DNA of 64,000 nucleotides, taken from Anastatus disparis. Its lineage: Eukaryota > Arthropoda > Insecta > Hymenoptera > Eupelmidae. Positions 1 through 13,500 of this stretch are shown piece after piece. The stretch spans positions 2,480,001 to 2,544,000 of the forward strand of contig JAFFSR010000218.1 in the NCBI GenBank assembly GCA_017163975.1, read 5' to 3'. Position 1 is the stretch's first letter. Every line of letters begins with the position of its first letter. The notes below the pieces were generated by a model, which did not search any database, had not been told where the DNA came from, and worked only from the letters and a program-made list of their open reading frames with translations. Both the position numbers and the translations under genes were made by a program.

Positions 1-1154
1 CGCGACGATCGCGACAGTGCAATGATTATTACTTCTTTTTTTTAATAATTATTATAAACTGATTATTTCGGAGTCCAATGTGCAAGAAAAATAATAAAAT
101 AATAACATAATTAATAATTAATATATAATAAAAAAAAAGTAATAAATTTTCGGCTACCGAGGAACACTCTCATAAAATATCGACGAGATTCGGATGCCGA
201 GACGAGAAAAAAAATTCCGAGTTCTGAAGTTACCTTGCACTTCCTATATTTTCTTTCATTTTTTCCACGAGTTCATTATTCTCTTTCTAAATCACATATC
301 ACATCAAAGAGAATTAATATTTTTCACTTTTTTTTCATTGCCATCTCCTTGTCTTTTTCTCTTATGTATATATAACACATCGTTGTTTAAAGCAACGCAA
401 AAAATTAAAAGTGCTTTAGTGTTTTACTGCGAAGATAAAAAATTGAACGAAGAATTTATCTTTTATTTTCATTAATGAGATTTCTTTCTTTAAAGTTGAA
501 ATGCATGAGCTCCTAGTACTTAAGTGGATTTCTTATTAACAATTTAAATATTTTAAGAAAATTTATTGATAATGAATATAAAAATGTTATAAATTTTTAG
601 GAAAGGCAGTATTGAAGCTTTTTTAATGAAAAGCTCACTAAATGATTAAATATATCTATTATGTATACAAATTCATTGAACATCGCTAAATATAAACAAT
701 CTAAAATTCTTCGTCCAAACTATTATTATTTACTTTCTCTGTCAATTATTTTTGCAAAGTTAAACAATCATAACTTTGACTTGTAATGCCAAACACAGAG
801 AAACAAAACCTAAAGAGAAAAAAAATGAAATGAAAAAGAAAACAAGCGACGAGAAATGCGTTTCTTCCTTCCACGAAAGTCTAAAAAATAAATCTACACT
901 TCGCATGTCACTTTTTTCTTTAGGCACTTTTTTTATCAGTTTTATCATTTTTTTCACTCAACTTCAAGTTACTTCAAGTAAAACACAGCTTTGGTTGCTT
1001 CTTCGTTTTTTTTCGTTTAAAATTAGCGAGGTGGACGAGCCTCCCGATATTATAATTTCGAAAGAACAAGAAATCAAGCCTTTATTTATACCGGGAGTAG
1101 AACAGACAATCCAATATCAAGGCAACATTCGAGTGCCTTTTTTTTACGCAGATA
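1..1154. other. 3' flank of the main gene; no gene resolved
   Basis: The 3' UTR of the minus-strand gene must start at 1154. Several minus-strand AATAAA words occur here, the nearest at 1081-1086, but none stands out. A small CpG-containing patch lies at 1-20 and 170-230. Open frames here are short and low-complexity, and I assign no gene. Confidence 0.4.
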
Positions 1155-1519
1155 TCACTTGTCCTGTGCTCGAGCCACTGTCTGTGGAATCACCGTCAAA
1201 CTCTTGGGTATTTTCGGTAAAATTGGGATTGGAGTTTGACTTGATAATGACAATGTTGCCGGACCTTTTGTTGTCACTTGTATTGACTTTGGCAAATTTA
1301 AAGTGTTTATAAGATTCTGCGTAGGTGAATTTTCATTTGCCAGCCTTATATCGCAGATCAATGGTTCGAAATCACCACGACTACGCTGATTGTACATCTC
1401 TTGTTGCATACGTAAATGTTTCTGAAACTGTGATTGTTGGGCCATCTGTTGGGCTTTTTGATATTGTGCCAACGGTATGGATGCAGCTTTGTAATTGTTT
1501 GGTGGTGAACTTGAACTTC
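1155..1519 (-). CDS. Terminal coding exon 12 (residues 1930-2050)
   Basis: The acceptor is TTTATAG|GAAGTT, and the frame ends at TGA 1157-1155. The exon encodes a Gln/Met-rich helix (AQYQKAQQMAQQSQFQKHLR), a segment FEPLICDIRLANENSPTQNL, and a C-terminal LPKIPKSLTVIPQTVARAQ. The Gln-rich helix could mediate protein contacts, which is inference. Confidence 0.9.
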
Positions 1520-4500
1520 CTATAAATAAAAATAGAAAATTTATAAATGAATTTTATTATTTTGATTTAATTAAGAATTTTAAATTGTAGCTATTATTAT
1601 AAACAACTATACACACCTAAACCATTATTAGGACTCGAGGTTGTCTGTCTTTCATTCATCATTTGCTTTTGTCTCTTAAGAGTTTGTAATCTCTTAAAGG
1701 CTGGCTCTGTTAATGTGAATACTTTGCCACCAGTTGTTATGTTATTAGAATTTTTTTGAACAGGAATTGATTCTTTTCTTTTAGCACTTCCATTAACTCC
1801 TCCTGTATTATTCATATTAAGCCTTTGTAAATTTGGAGGTGGTTTTTTAATTATTGATACACCAGGAGTAAGTTTCATAACACGAGAGGAAGGTTCGAGC
1901 TTTGATAATTGCGTTGCTACATTAATGAAGTTAGACGTGCTCGTCGAGGTACTTGTGCTAGGTAATCTGTTGTCTCGCTCCATAACGTAACCACCGCTTA
2001 AACGACGTGAATTATTGTACTCAATGGTAGTAATAGGTTCCATAATTGGCTCATCTGGCTTTTCTGGACCTTCATACGAGATCAGACGATTTTGAACTGA
2101 AGTTGAATAATTTATTGCATTTCTTGATGCATTTGGCGCTAATATCAAGTCTCCAGCTCTGTAGTATTTCTCTAACAATATAAGATGCCTAAGAAAACTG
2201 CTTTGGTTACCGTAAGGCCTCTGTAATTCTTGCCATAATAATTTTGTGTCTCTATCATATTGAATCATTGTGGCACATTTTTCCCATCCTTGAGGTGTTA
2301 CTTCTCTAACGTTGTTAAATTCTACATTTGCGTGCAAGTTCATTTCTTCCTCACCGGGGAAGAGCGTCCGTACACTTATCGAAGGATTTGCACCAAGTCG
2401 CTGTACAACTGGCGTTATATCGTTACTATTAGTTGTTGGCGTACTGGTTGTTAATCGTGGCCTTTTTGGTAACCTCGTAAGTGTAACTTCTTTGTCCATA
2501 GCTAAAATTTCAACGACATCTTTTCCGCTTTTAATAGTTGTTGATTCGTTATTCAGTAAACTTCGACTGCTAATTGTCGTTGTTGATGTGTCGAGATTTT
2601 TGCGCTTTTTCAATTTTTCAATTGCACCTTCAATACCGAGGAATCTTGAATCTGATGTGTTTATCGACGTTGTGGTTTCTTCTTTTGTATGCGTTTCGGG
2701 CTCATTTGTTTCAACTTTTGGAGGTTCGGGACTCGATTTTTCCGAAGTTGTTGTAGAATGCGTATCAAGATCATCAGGAGATTTTGAAGGCAGTTTTATA
2801 TCAGATGGGATACATTTTGATTTCTTAGCATTATTATTGCTAGTTGGTTTATTTGTGTTGTCCTTATTTTTTGCGGATGGATCTTTGGGATCGGTTTCCT
2901 CATCGCTTTCCGGTACATCAATATCGTAATAATACAATAATCTATAAAAAAAAGTACAAAGTTAATCATTAAAAATTTATTGAAAAAATTTAGTTAATGA
3001 TAATTAATTATTTATATAATCTTACTTTTTCCTATATTTTTTATAAAAATCTTTATTGCCTTCTTTTAAATCACTATTTTTAAGATTTAATTTAGTGAAA
3101 TATCTACAAAGTCTGCAAACAAATCTGTTAACTACCACATTCGCAGGTATGCCTTCTTGATGCAAACGTTGATTAAATTTTTCAGTTGCTGAAGCTGTTA
3201 AACCCAGAGGGTATGTGTAATTACGCGTAAGACGACGTTTACATAAGGTACACGTCAGAAACCGTTCGATTTTAGTATAATGAGTTCCACAGAATGTCAT
3301 TAAATTGTGTTGTGATGATTCCCAATTTATTTCCACCTGTAATAATCGGTTTCAAAATCGTAAGCTTTTTTTCTAAACCAACATTTCACAGAAATTATTT
3401 TATGAACACTGTTTACCTCATTTCGTAGATTGGGTTTGATTTTTATTAGCCATCGTCGTTTTACGTGATGTCTCGCTGCTTCAGAACAATTACGGGCCAT
3501 GCATCCCATTATTGATTGCCGATTCTGTCGTTGTGGTTTTAATTGCAAATTTGTAGGACTCATATTTGCCTAAAGCAAATTTATAAAAATTGTAAATAGA
3601 TTCCTATAAAATGTCGTTTTTTTGCCTAGCGTGGTCGAAAATGCTACTTTCGCTCACTGTGCTCGATCCCGAAGGTTGCATTTTCGGTCTCGCTAGGCAA
3701 AAAAATAGTATGCACATCACGGATAAAAGTAATACCTTTCTATCGACATGTCGATAACAAGCATCGCAAAGACACGAATCTTTAGTTAAATGCACTTCGT
3801 TTTCTAAGATTTTTCTTTTTCTTTCGTCTGATTTCATCTGTGCAAGATGCATAGGTGTGTCTAAAGATCCAAACTTGCCGTGACAATAACAACAATTATC
3901 TGCACAAAGACGTCCTGGATGAATAGAAAAAGATGAGGATTTTTCGGGGATGACTAAGGATTGTCTATCCTTTATAGGCGCATCATCGTTGTCCTCGTCT
4001 AAACAAAAATCATATTCTTGAAAATTATAAAATGTTTAAATTGTAGAATACGTAAAATAAATAGTTTTATTGGTATTGTGTCTTTTGTTTTTTGTAATAG
4101 GAAAAAGCGTGAGAATGAATATTGGAAATATAGTGTTTAAAAAGTTGATGTGTTTGTTGAAAAAACCAAGTTCTTCACTAATTTAAATTAAATTTAGATA
4201 CTTTAACAAAACTAAAAATAATTTTTAATTATTTTATAAATAAATATAATCTACTCAAAATAATCAGATAATTTATCTTAAAGTATCATATCTAATTAAA
4301 TTTAATTTAATTTGGCAAAGAAAAATCCAAAAAACCATATTTTTGATAGAGCACTCAAAAATTAATCAAATTTATACAGCGTTTATGTACACGATTCCAT
4401 ATAACTGATTAATATATTTATTAGTATTAATAGGAATGTGTAAATATTGTTATACACGTAAACGTGTATAAAAATATTTTTTTTTAGTGAATGTAGTAGA

Positions 4501-7500
4501 TAGATTGTGAAGCATTAGTGAATGGAAATGGGTTATGATTGAAAATGTGGTTATGCCCGCAACCAAGATTACCGCAAGAGTGTCTGGGGTTAGTAGGTAA
4601 CTTTCGATTCGCACCAGAACTGCTATCTCCCAAACCACTGGTTCCAAACTGAAAAAGAAAAATTAAAATATATTAAGTATTTATTAAAATAATTTTCTAA
4701 ATTTAATATAAAAAAATTGTTTAATGCATTTATTATCAAAAAAATATAATTAAAAATGAAATTTTACCTCCTTTTGAATAGTGTAGAAATCGAATGATTC
4801 TTCTCCATCCATGCGTCCTTGTTGTTTGAGAACCATTTTGAGGGGTGACCTAGACCTCTTCTTGCCTTCTTTTTCTTTTTGTATTCTAATGATCGTTTTT
4901 AGTGTACCGGTATACTGTTGTTCTTTCTTTGCTTTTCTTTCTTTGACTTTCTCCCAAGATTCCAAACCTAATTGTCTTAAAATATCCTCTTTTTTTGCTC
5001 TATCTTCAGGAGTTTCCAAGATTTTTTCAACACTACTCGATGATTCACCAGAGGTTGAAGCTTCGTCAGAATCTTTTGTACTACCCTTACACTCTTCTGT
5101 TTCCGTAATAGTAGAAAGTGTGGCACTTTCAGTCTTTAATGTATCACTAGATAAACTAGTAGAACCTACATCATTTTCAGACTTACTTCGATTTTTCGTT
5201 TCATGTTTTTGCTGTTCCGTATTATTAGCAGCACTGGCTGATACACCTCGATTTTCATCAGCTTTTAAGTAAACAGATGACCGATCATTTTCGTTGATCT
5301 CCGCTACTTCTTTATCTAACATAGTCTCTTCTTTATGCTGATGGTGCTGTTGATCAATTTTTTTTGGTTCTTGTTTCTTTGCACCACGCTTAGGTTTTGA
5401 AGCTGGAGGTGGAGGCTGTTTTTTAACTTCTCTACTTCGTCTTGTACGAATTTGTGGTTCTGGTTGCTCTTCGATTTCAGTTTTAATAACAGGAACAGCA
5501 TCAGTTGTTTCAGTATTTTCATTTATCGATACTTGACTTGAACTATTAGTGGTAGTTTCAGTATCTTTATCCTGCTCATTTACTAAAGGCACTTCGGATG
5601 TGGCAGCATCTTCATTTTTAACTTTCAATTCAGACTTTTCTTGAGGGGTAGATGCAGTAATAGATGAATTTAATTTAGACGTATCGGACTTCCTTCCTTT
5701 ATCACCTCTTGCTCTCAGAACCCGTCGTGTTTCTTTTTGTTGTTCAATTTCTTCAGATACTTCTAATTCTTTCGTCTTAGCAACATCTTTTAGTTTGTCT
5801 TCAGTTGCTATAGTTGCTGACTTTGGAGTTACCGTCTCCGTTTCTGAATTTTCTTGAACACTGTTGGTAAATTCTACTGTAGCTTCGACGCTTTGTACAT
5901 CTTCAGGACTTTCAGTGGTACCCTTTTGATCACAGCCATCATTATTATCATTAATTTCTGATGGTGTTTCTAAAGTTTCATTATTTTCTTCAGACTCAGG
6001 AGCTTCTTCATCAATCATTAATCGCATTTCAACATCAGAGTTATCGTTTTCTGTGTTATCCTCTGATTTATCCATTATTTTGTCGTTATTATCATCTTCC
6101 TCTACTAGCCGTTCAACATCTCTCGATAAACTTTCCAAGGTTTCTTCACTTTTTTCCGGTTCAGTGATCTCAGCCTCCATTTTCTCGCTTTCAATATTCG
6201 TTTCAAGAGCTGAAGATTCAACCTCTTTCGTTACTTCCGCTGGAACTTCTATTTCAGGAACAGTCTTGTTTTTGTCGGTGTCCTCATTGCACTATAAATA
6301 AAGTTAATAAATTATTATTTCAAATCAAAATTTTTTTATAAATTTACGTTTTGTTCATATTTAAAATGAAATCGAATAGTAAAATATAATAAACCATTTT
6401 TGTATTTACCTCATTATTTGAAGCTTTCTCAACCACTTCATTTTCTACATCTTTAGGTTCATTTTCTTCGCTTTTCTCCGGTGTTTCGAGAACCTTCTCA
6501 TTTTCAGACTCTTTACTAACTTTATCCAAGTCTTCACTGATGGATTTTTTAAAATCAGAGAAATATGAAGATTTGCCCGCTGTTGTTCTTGTAGATTTTC
6601 GTGTGGGACATGGTGGAGAAGACTTTTTAGGTTCTTCGGTTTGTTTTACAGTGGCATTTTTACCTAAATTATAACATTAAATATTTTGTAAAATAGATCA
6701 ATCGAAATTTATCAATACTATTGCAAACTTAATTCTTACATTGTTGCAATTTTTGTACATATTTTAAATTAAATTATATTTCAATACGAATTATATTTCA
6801 ATACGAATAATATATAAAACTTAAAAATTCATCTACTATAGTCTAAATTTTAATTAAATACTTTTCAATAAAATTAAGGCTTTTTAGATTACTATATGAA
6901 TAACTCTACTAGAAATAGGAAATTTTACTAAAAATAGTAAAATTCTCAATGAAGGTTTTTTTTTTATATTGCTATTATTACAAGAAATCATATAAAAAGA
7001 AAATTCTTTAAATTTTTATACTTGAAAACCCAATATTTTGTAGAAAAAATAATTATGTATATAAAATAATTAAAATCATAATTTATTTACCAGAGTCATC
7101 AAGATTTTCATTACTCGTACTCTGTATAACTAATTTATCATCCTGTTGTACATCTTTGACTGTGGTATTTAATAATGGTTTAGCTGGAACGGCAACATCG
7201 TCGTCAATCGATTGCTCACATTTATCTTTTGGCGGTTGAGAATCAGTTTGCTCAATATCGCCCATGACTAGTTTCTCTATTTCTTTGGCAGTATCGGCTA
7301 CCTTGGGCACCGAATTTTCCGTATCCTCCGTTTTTATTTCTTTCTTTGTTAAACTTCCGATTTCTGTGTTCAATTCTTTTAAAGAAAAAAATATATATCA
7401 TAATTTATATAAAAGATCTCTCAATAATTTTAAAATTAAAATTTTAAATTCTATTTATTGCTGATTATTTTAAAGATTTATAATTAATTTTTATTATAAA

Positions 7501-10500
7501 TGTTATGTATTTATTTTTCAAAAATTACATTAGTTTTATTACATTGTATTTTATACAATACTTCAAAATATGTAATCAAAAGAAAAAATACAGAATTCAA
7601 TGTAATATTGCTATTTAACTTTAGAATTATTAAAATACAAGAAAAATGTTTGAACTGTTTTGTTCAAATATTGAATATATTGCTGACAGATTATGTTAAA
7701 AATTGCATATAATGTATTTACATTATTCATTCATTTACCTACTTTTCAATTATGAAAAATTGTAATTGAAAATTGAAAATATTTGTTTTCATGTTACTTT
7801 ACACCTTAATAGAAATTCTGTTTAAATGTTAAATTAATGCATATAATTGAATGTTGATATGTGAGATTTGATTTTTTTTCAAAGAGATTACTCAACTACA
7901 AATATGAATCATAGAATGACTCAAGGGTAAATCAACTTAGTGAAACAATGTGCAACAATTTAATAATTTTTTCATATTGTAAATATATATTTTCAAGAGA
8001 AAAATTAAATTGTTTAATATCACAAAAAATAAAATAAAAATGCATGATCCTAGAAAAAATTTATGTAGTTTATACAATATTGATTTTATGGGAAACTAGA
8101 GAATCTATTTTTACATTGGCCTTTCAATATTTCATTAAACATAAATTTTATTAAAAATAAAGAAAAATTTTGAATATTTTTTAAACGATAAGAATTCTTG
8201 AAAATTATCGGTATAATATGAAATTACTTTTTGATTGCAATACGTACCCTTAAAGTACGTACCTTATGAACTCAAAACAGTCGATAAAAGAGCGTACTTT
8301 ACGGAAAAGTATATAAAAAAATAATCTTCGTATCTCGACCGTAATATTATAAGGGAGATGGTGCATCTTCACACCGGCTTCGCTGGTCTTAGTATACACG
8401 ATTCTTCGGTTCATAAAGAAAATTTTACGGCTCAATAACGAAAATTACTATTTTAAGAAATTGAGGTTTGAATATTTTTTATATGATACGACTGTTAAGA
8501 TACTGATGTTTCAGATAATTATATTTCAAAAGAAAGGATAAAAAAAATTAATTTTAATTTTGACATAATTAAATATTAACTTCAAAAACAACGCGGAGTA
8601 TTATTATTGATTTATTTTTACTTTTATTCGGAAATCAATCTTTTTTAAATATCTTCGAAATTAGTCTTTACCCTTACCATTAGAAAATATATAAATTTTT
8701 ATTAATGTAACTAATTATATATCAAATTATACATAATTACGCGGTTTATGCATTAGTTAATAAATATAATAAAAAAGGATAATTAATAAAAGATGTATTG
8801 TGACCATAGAGCAAAGAGTATCCCTTTTGTTTTTGGAATTCAAACTTTCTTCGATTGGCAAATACGTCCGATTTAGTGTAGGTACAAGAAAGTTCGAAAG
8901 TTTTGAAAATAGTTAATTTTGAAGTGTTCCGTTTTAACTTTTGCAATTTTCCAAACTTTTGAGATCTCTCATGTCTGAATCAAGTCGGGAAGCCCTCATC
9001 AAACTTGGTCAATTGAGTTTATAATTTAATATTTTATAAAAAAAAAAGTTCGAAAACCAAAAGTAAAAAGGAACTGAAAACAACCCTTGTGGATTCACCC
9101 TCCTTTGAGATCAAAAAAATTTTTTACATCATCGTTTAATATTATTTTTAAGGTAGTTATGTAAGATTTTAAAAAACTGTGAAAAATTTCGAAAACAATG
9201 TATATTATTATTTAGACTATGTGAAATCCATTTCGATCTTTTTACACCCGGGTTACTCGAGTTAAAGTTATTTGAAAGTATTTATTTTTTCACGCGATTA
9301 TAATGTAAACTGTGTAATTTCAAGTAGTCAAAACACGATAGCTTGGCCAAAAAAATTATAGATAAATTTGAGAAAACAGGATATCAAAGTAAGAATCTCA
9401 TACTTTTCAACGATCATAAGAGAAGCATAGGCAATTGAACATTTAAAAGAGATATTTAATATTAAATAGATAAAAATATGCGTTTTTTTGTAATTTGCAA
9501 ACCAAGTTTTAGAGGTATGATATAATTTATTAATAAAACTCAAAATAAATATAGATTATTCATTTATATGTTCATTAAAAAATCGAAATTTAGCTAAAAG
9601 TGAAGTTTTTTTTATAAACTATTATTTATTTATATGCTGAGAAAATATTTTTACATCGAAGTTAATTAAAGATCATTTAAAATCAGTAAGTAAATTAAAT
9701 GATCATTATAGATATATTTTTGAGAAAAATTTCGTAAAGTTGCTTAAAGCAAAAAATTCCGAATATAGGTTTAACTAATTTTAAAGTAAATATTCAGAAT
9801 TCGAACATACTCGTTACGAACGAAAAGCTTTCGTAAAATGGTCGAGAAGTTGTGTTGATATATATATTTAATAAAAAATGTTTATAGAAAGACGTTTATT
9901 TTAATATTCGAGGATTATGAAAAAAATTTAGTTAATTTTTAATAAAGAACAAAATATTTTTATTTATTAACTTATAATTTATTTAAATAAACTCTACTTT
10001 AAGAGAAGGGCAAAGACGCCAGCTCTGTCTTTGCTTATTTCACTGATTTTCATAAATTCCAAAAGCATTGTAACCAAAAATCTAGTAAAGATTCTACCTC
10101 GGATTAAAAAGAAAATATTTATAACTTTTTATATTATAAGTGTATAGGATATCATGCATTTTTAGTTCATAAAATTAATTTTTACATATTTTTTAAATTA
10201 TGGCTTTGTTTCTATAACATTCATTTTGTTTGGTTTAAAATACGTATTTTTTTATTAAATATCTTCAACTACTCATAATGCTAAAGCTATGAGTACATAG
10301 CTTAAGAGTATGATTTAGGCGCAGTTCATTGCAAATCAGACGCCACAACTTTATACCTGGACGCTTATCCTTTACGCCGGTAGAAATATATTGCGCCCTC
10401 TAACCGGCATCTCAAAATCGTTAAGTTGATGCTTTCAATTGCAAGCTAACTGCATACTACCCAATGAAAAATATTGTATGTAAAAAAATGTTCTTACCTC

Positions 10501-13500
10501 TATTCTTTGATACGTTTGGTTTTTCCTCGTCGACGTCTTGCTCCAACTTCGGTTTAGTCGTCTGATTACTAAGGGGTGCAACAACTTCTTCGATTTTTGG
10601 CACTTCAATTTTGTCGAGTATTAAACCTTTACCCTCGGGTTTATAAATTTTACTTTCAATACTTTTAGCTATCGTCTGTTTAATTTGATCGATCATTTCA
10701 TCGATTTGTGATTTTGAACTACCGTCCGCCATTTTTTCATTACCATAAAACGATGAGCGTCTCATGTCGATATTAAGACTACTCCTACGACATTTCGTTG
10801 CATTTAGACTTGCTGATGCACTTTTAATTTCAGAAAATTTCGCCAAAGCCTTTTCTTTCTTTACCGTATCCGATTCACTTTTAACGAGTGACGCTTTATT
10901 CGTATCTTCAACTTTAACATCGCCGTCAACTGATTTTGATTCACAACTACTATCTGAATTTCTTGCTTTCGTTTTGGATCTTAAAGTTGGCCCAATTTCT
11001 TCAGCGTTCTGGCAGCCATTATTATTGGTTTCGATTTCTGAGCCGGTATCGCTAACGTGATTAGTCGCAGCCATATCTTCGTTTACTTCAGTTTTTATTG
11101 ATGCAATATCATTTACGTCTGATAATGGCTTCGCCTCGGCGATCACATCGACGCTAGCTTCCGACATACTCGATGTTTTTCTTTGATCTGTGTCTGTAAA
11201 GCGACAATCGGGCAGACATTTAGTTTAAGGGGAAAACACTTAAGTAAATTTCATGAAGTTATTAAGGTCGCAGGTAAGAATTTAAAAAGTAGGAGGGGGT
11301 TATAGCTGTTTTGTAATTACTAGAACGACAACGAAATCGTAATGAGTTATCCAATTTTTCTCAAATGTAAAAATAAAAACTTTGTTATTTATAATACATA
11401 TAAAATTTTTATTTTTTTTAAATTAAATAATTATTTATTTTTTTATCAGCTATTTAAAATTTTTTATAATTTAATAATGAGACTGAATAATTGAAGTTTT
11501 AAACAAAACTACAATAAAAGCTTGAGAAATTATATTTATTTTTAGTTTCTAATCAAAACGGGAAAATATTAAGAAATTCTTTTATATACAAAAGTGATAG
11601 TTGCACTAACTAGGAAAATGAAAAATTGATTGTATCATTAAGAATGCTCAACGCTTTTAGTACAATAATGAGGTTGACTACAGCGCTATGAAAAATTGGT
11701 ATTTTTAGTGTATTTTTGGCTATTAATTTACTTAAATAAGTCTGTATCTTATTAATATACTTTAATAAATATAAAAAATGTAGTTTTTTTTATAGATAAT
11801 AAAATAAGTTTTAGAGTAAACTCAAGCGTGGGGTGGCGGCGCTCACATGAACTAATTTTTACTTTTCGTTACAAACTACAGCTTTATCTACTGAATTTCA
11901 GTAATGAAACTTCTTTGTAAACAAAATAAAAAATTTATTGTGGATAGAGAAACTTTTTTAGTTAGTTTTAAGTGTCTCAAGAGATAACAATTTTCAAATT
12001 ACGGTACAGCTTGCGGTTACGTTCTGATCATCACAAAGAGCACTTTTAACTGACAAATTTGAATTTTTTAAGCAAATCGGTTTTCAATATAAATTTTAAC
12101 TTGGAAAAAATTATTAACGCGAAAATGAATAAATATCATAATATCGTGAATTAAAATATTTAAATATTAGTTAATATAGAACCAATATTTGATTTACCTG
12201 AATCAGCCTTTGGTAAGGCCTGACGAAGTTTTCCGTTCCTTAAACTTCTTTTAATAGCTTGACTCTTTTTCTTTCCCTTCAACTCTCCTTCCGAAGCAGA
12301 CTCTTCGCCCTCAACTTCAATTGGTTCTTCAATCAGCATCGAAGAAGCTATGACCTCTTCTATGGTAACTTCGTAGGAGTTGTCAATTGGTTCTGTTTTT
12401 ATTTTGATCTCCTCCGGTTCTTTACTTAAACTTCTTTTGACTTTTATATCTCTTTCTCTACTTTCTGTTTGTCTTTTTTGTGTTGCTGTTGTTGTAACTT
12501 TTCCACTCTTTGTACTTTTAGGTGAAGATTCAACTACTTTCTTGCTTAACTTTGGACTGCTTTTATCTTGACCTTCAGCCTCTATTTCTTCACTGGCCTT
12601 CGCAGGAGCTTTTGGCTTCTTGGCAGTTTTGCACTCTTAAAAAATTTGTTTAGTTTAGAGTTCTCTGCATGCGCTTAAAAATCAATTAATAAAAAAAAGT
12701 TTTGAATTATTAATTATTCAGGTTTAAATAGTATCATTTACTTCATTATGTTTTTACCGAAAATTCACCTAATGCCAAATTTAGGCAGCAGCCTATCAAA
12801 TACTTTATCTTTCATTAAACCAAATTATTTTGAATTGATTTTGAATTTTATCAGTAATTAAAAAAATTATCTGTACTTAGTATTTAAAGATAATTTTAAT
12901 TTTATTTTTGACATAATTTAAAAAATTTTTTAAATCATCGAGAAAATTAATTTTTGATATATTTCAAACATATATCAAAATGTATCAAAACAATAATAAA
13001 GAACTTTTTAAACCTCAATAAAAAAATATAGAAAGAAAAAAAACAGAAGATTACAAAATTATAAAAGTTCACCAATGCACACAACTACTTATAAATTTAC
13101 ATAATAGTATATTACAATTTCATTATCTTAAAACTATATGTATAACAACTAAAGAACTAATGAAATTGTCATATATGTATATTCCCAAGTTCAATATATC
13201 TACAGCATTCTTCTAACAGATTTGATCCCAAGATTATAAACTTTTTTAATAATAATGTTGTTTAATTACACTCTAAAGGAAATCTCTACATTTTAATTCA
13301 GGTGGTATTTAAACGATATTACATTGCAATAATAAAACATCATTTGGAAAAATATCTTTTGTACTACTTAAAAAGTGAGCTATAGGATAGTATCTTATAC
13401 AACTATATATGGTACAGTAACTAATATATTTTAATACAAGAATGTTTTGTTAACAGGATAAAAACAAACGTTAGTAATTTTAGAATGTAATAAAACAAAA

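Noticed and set aside
2312..2929. Plus-strand open frame of 205 codons
   Set aside because: It is the antisense shadow of coding exon 11, whose phase and splice sites fit the minus strand.
4811..5272. Plus-strand open frame of 153 codons
   Set aside because: It is antisense to coding exon 6 and reflects that exon's codon composition.
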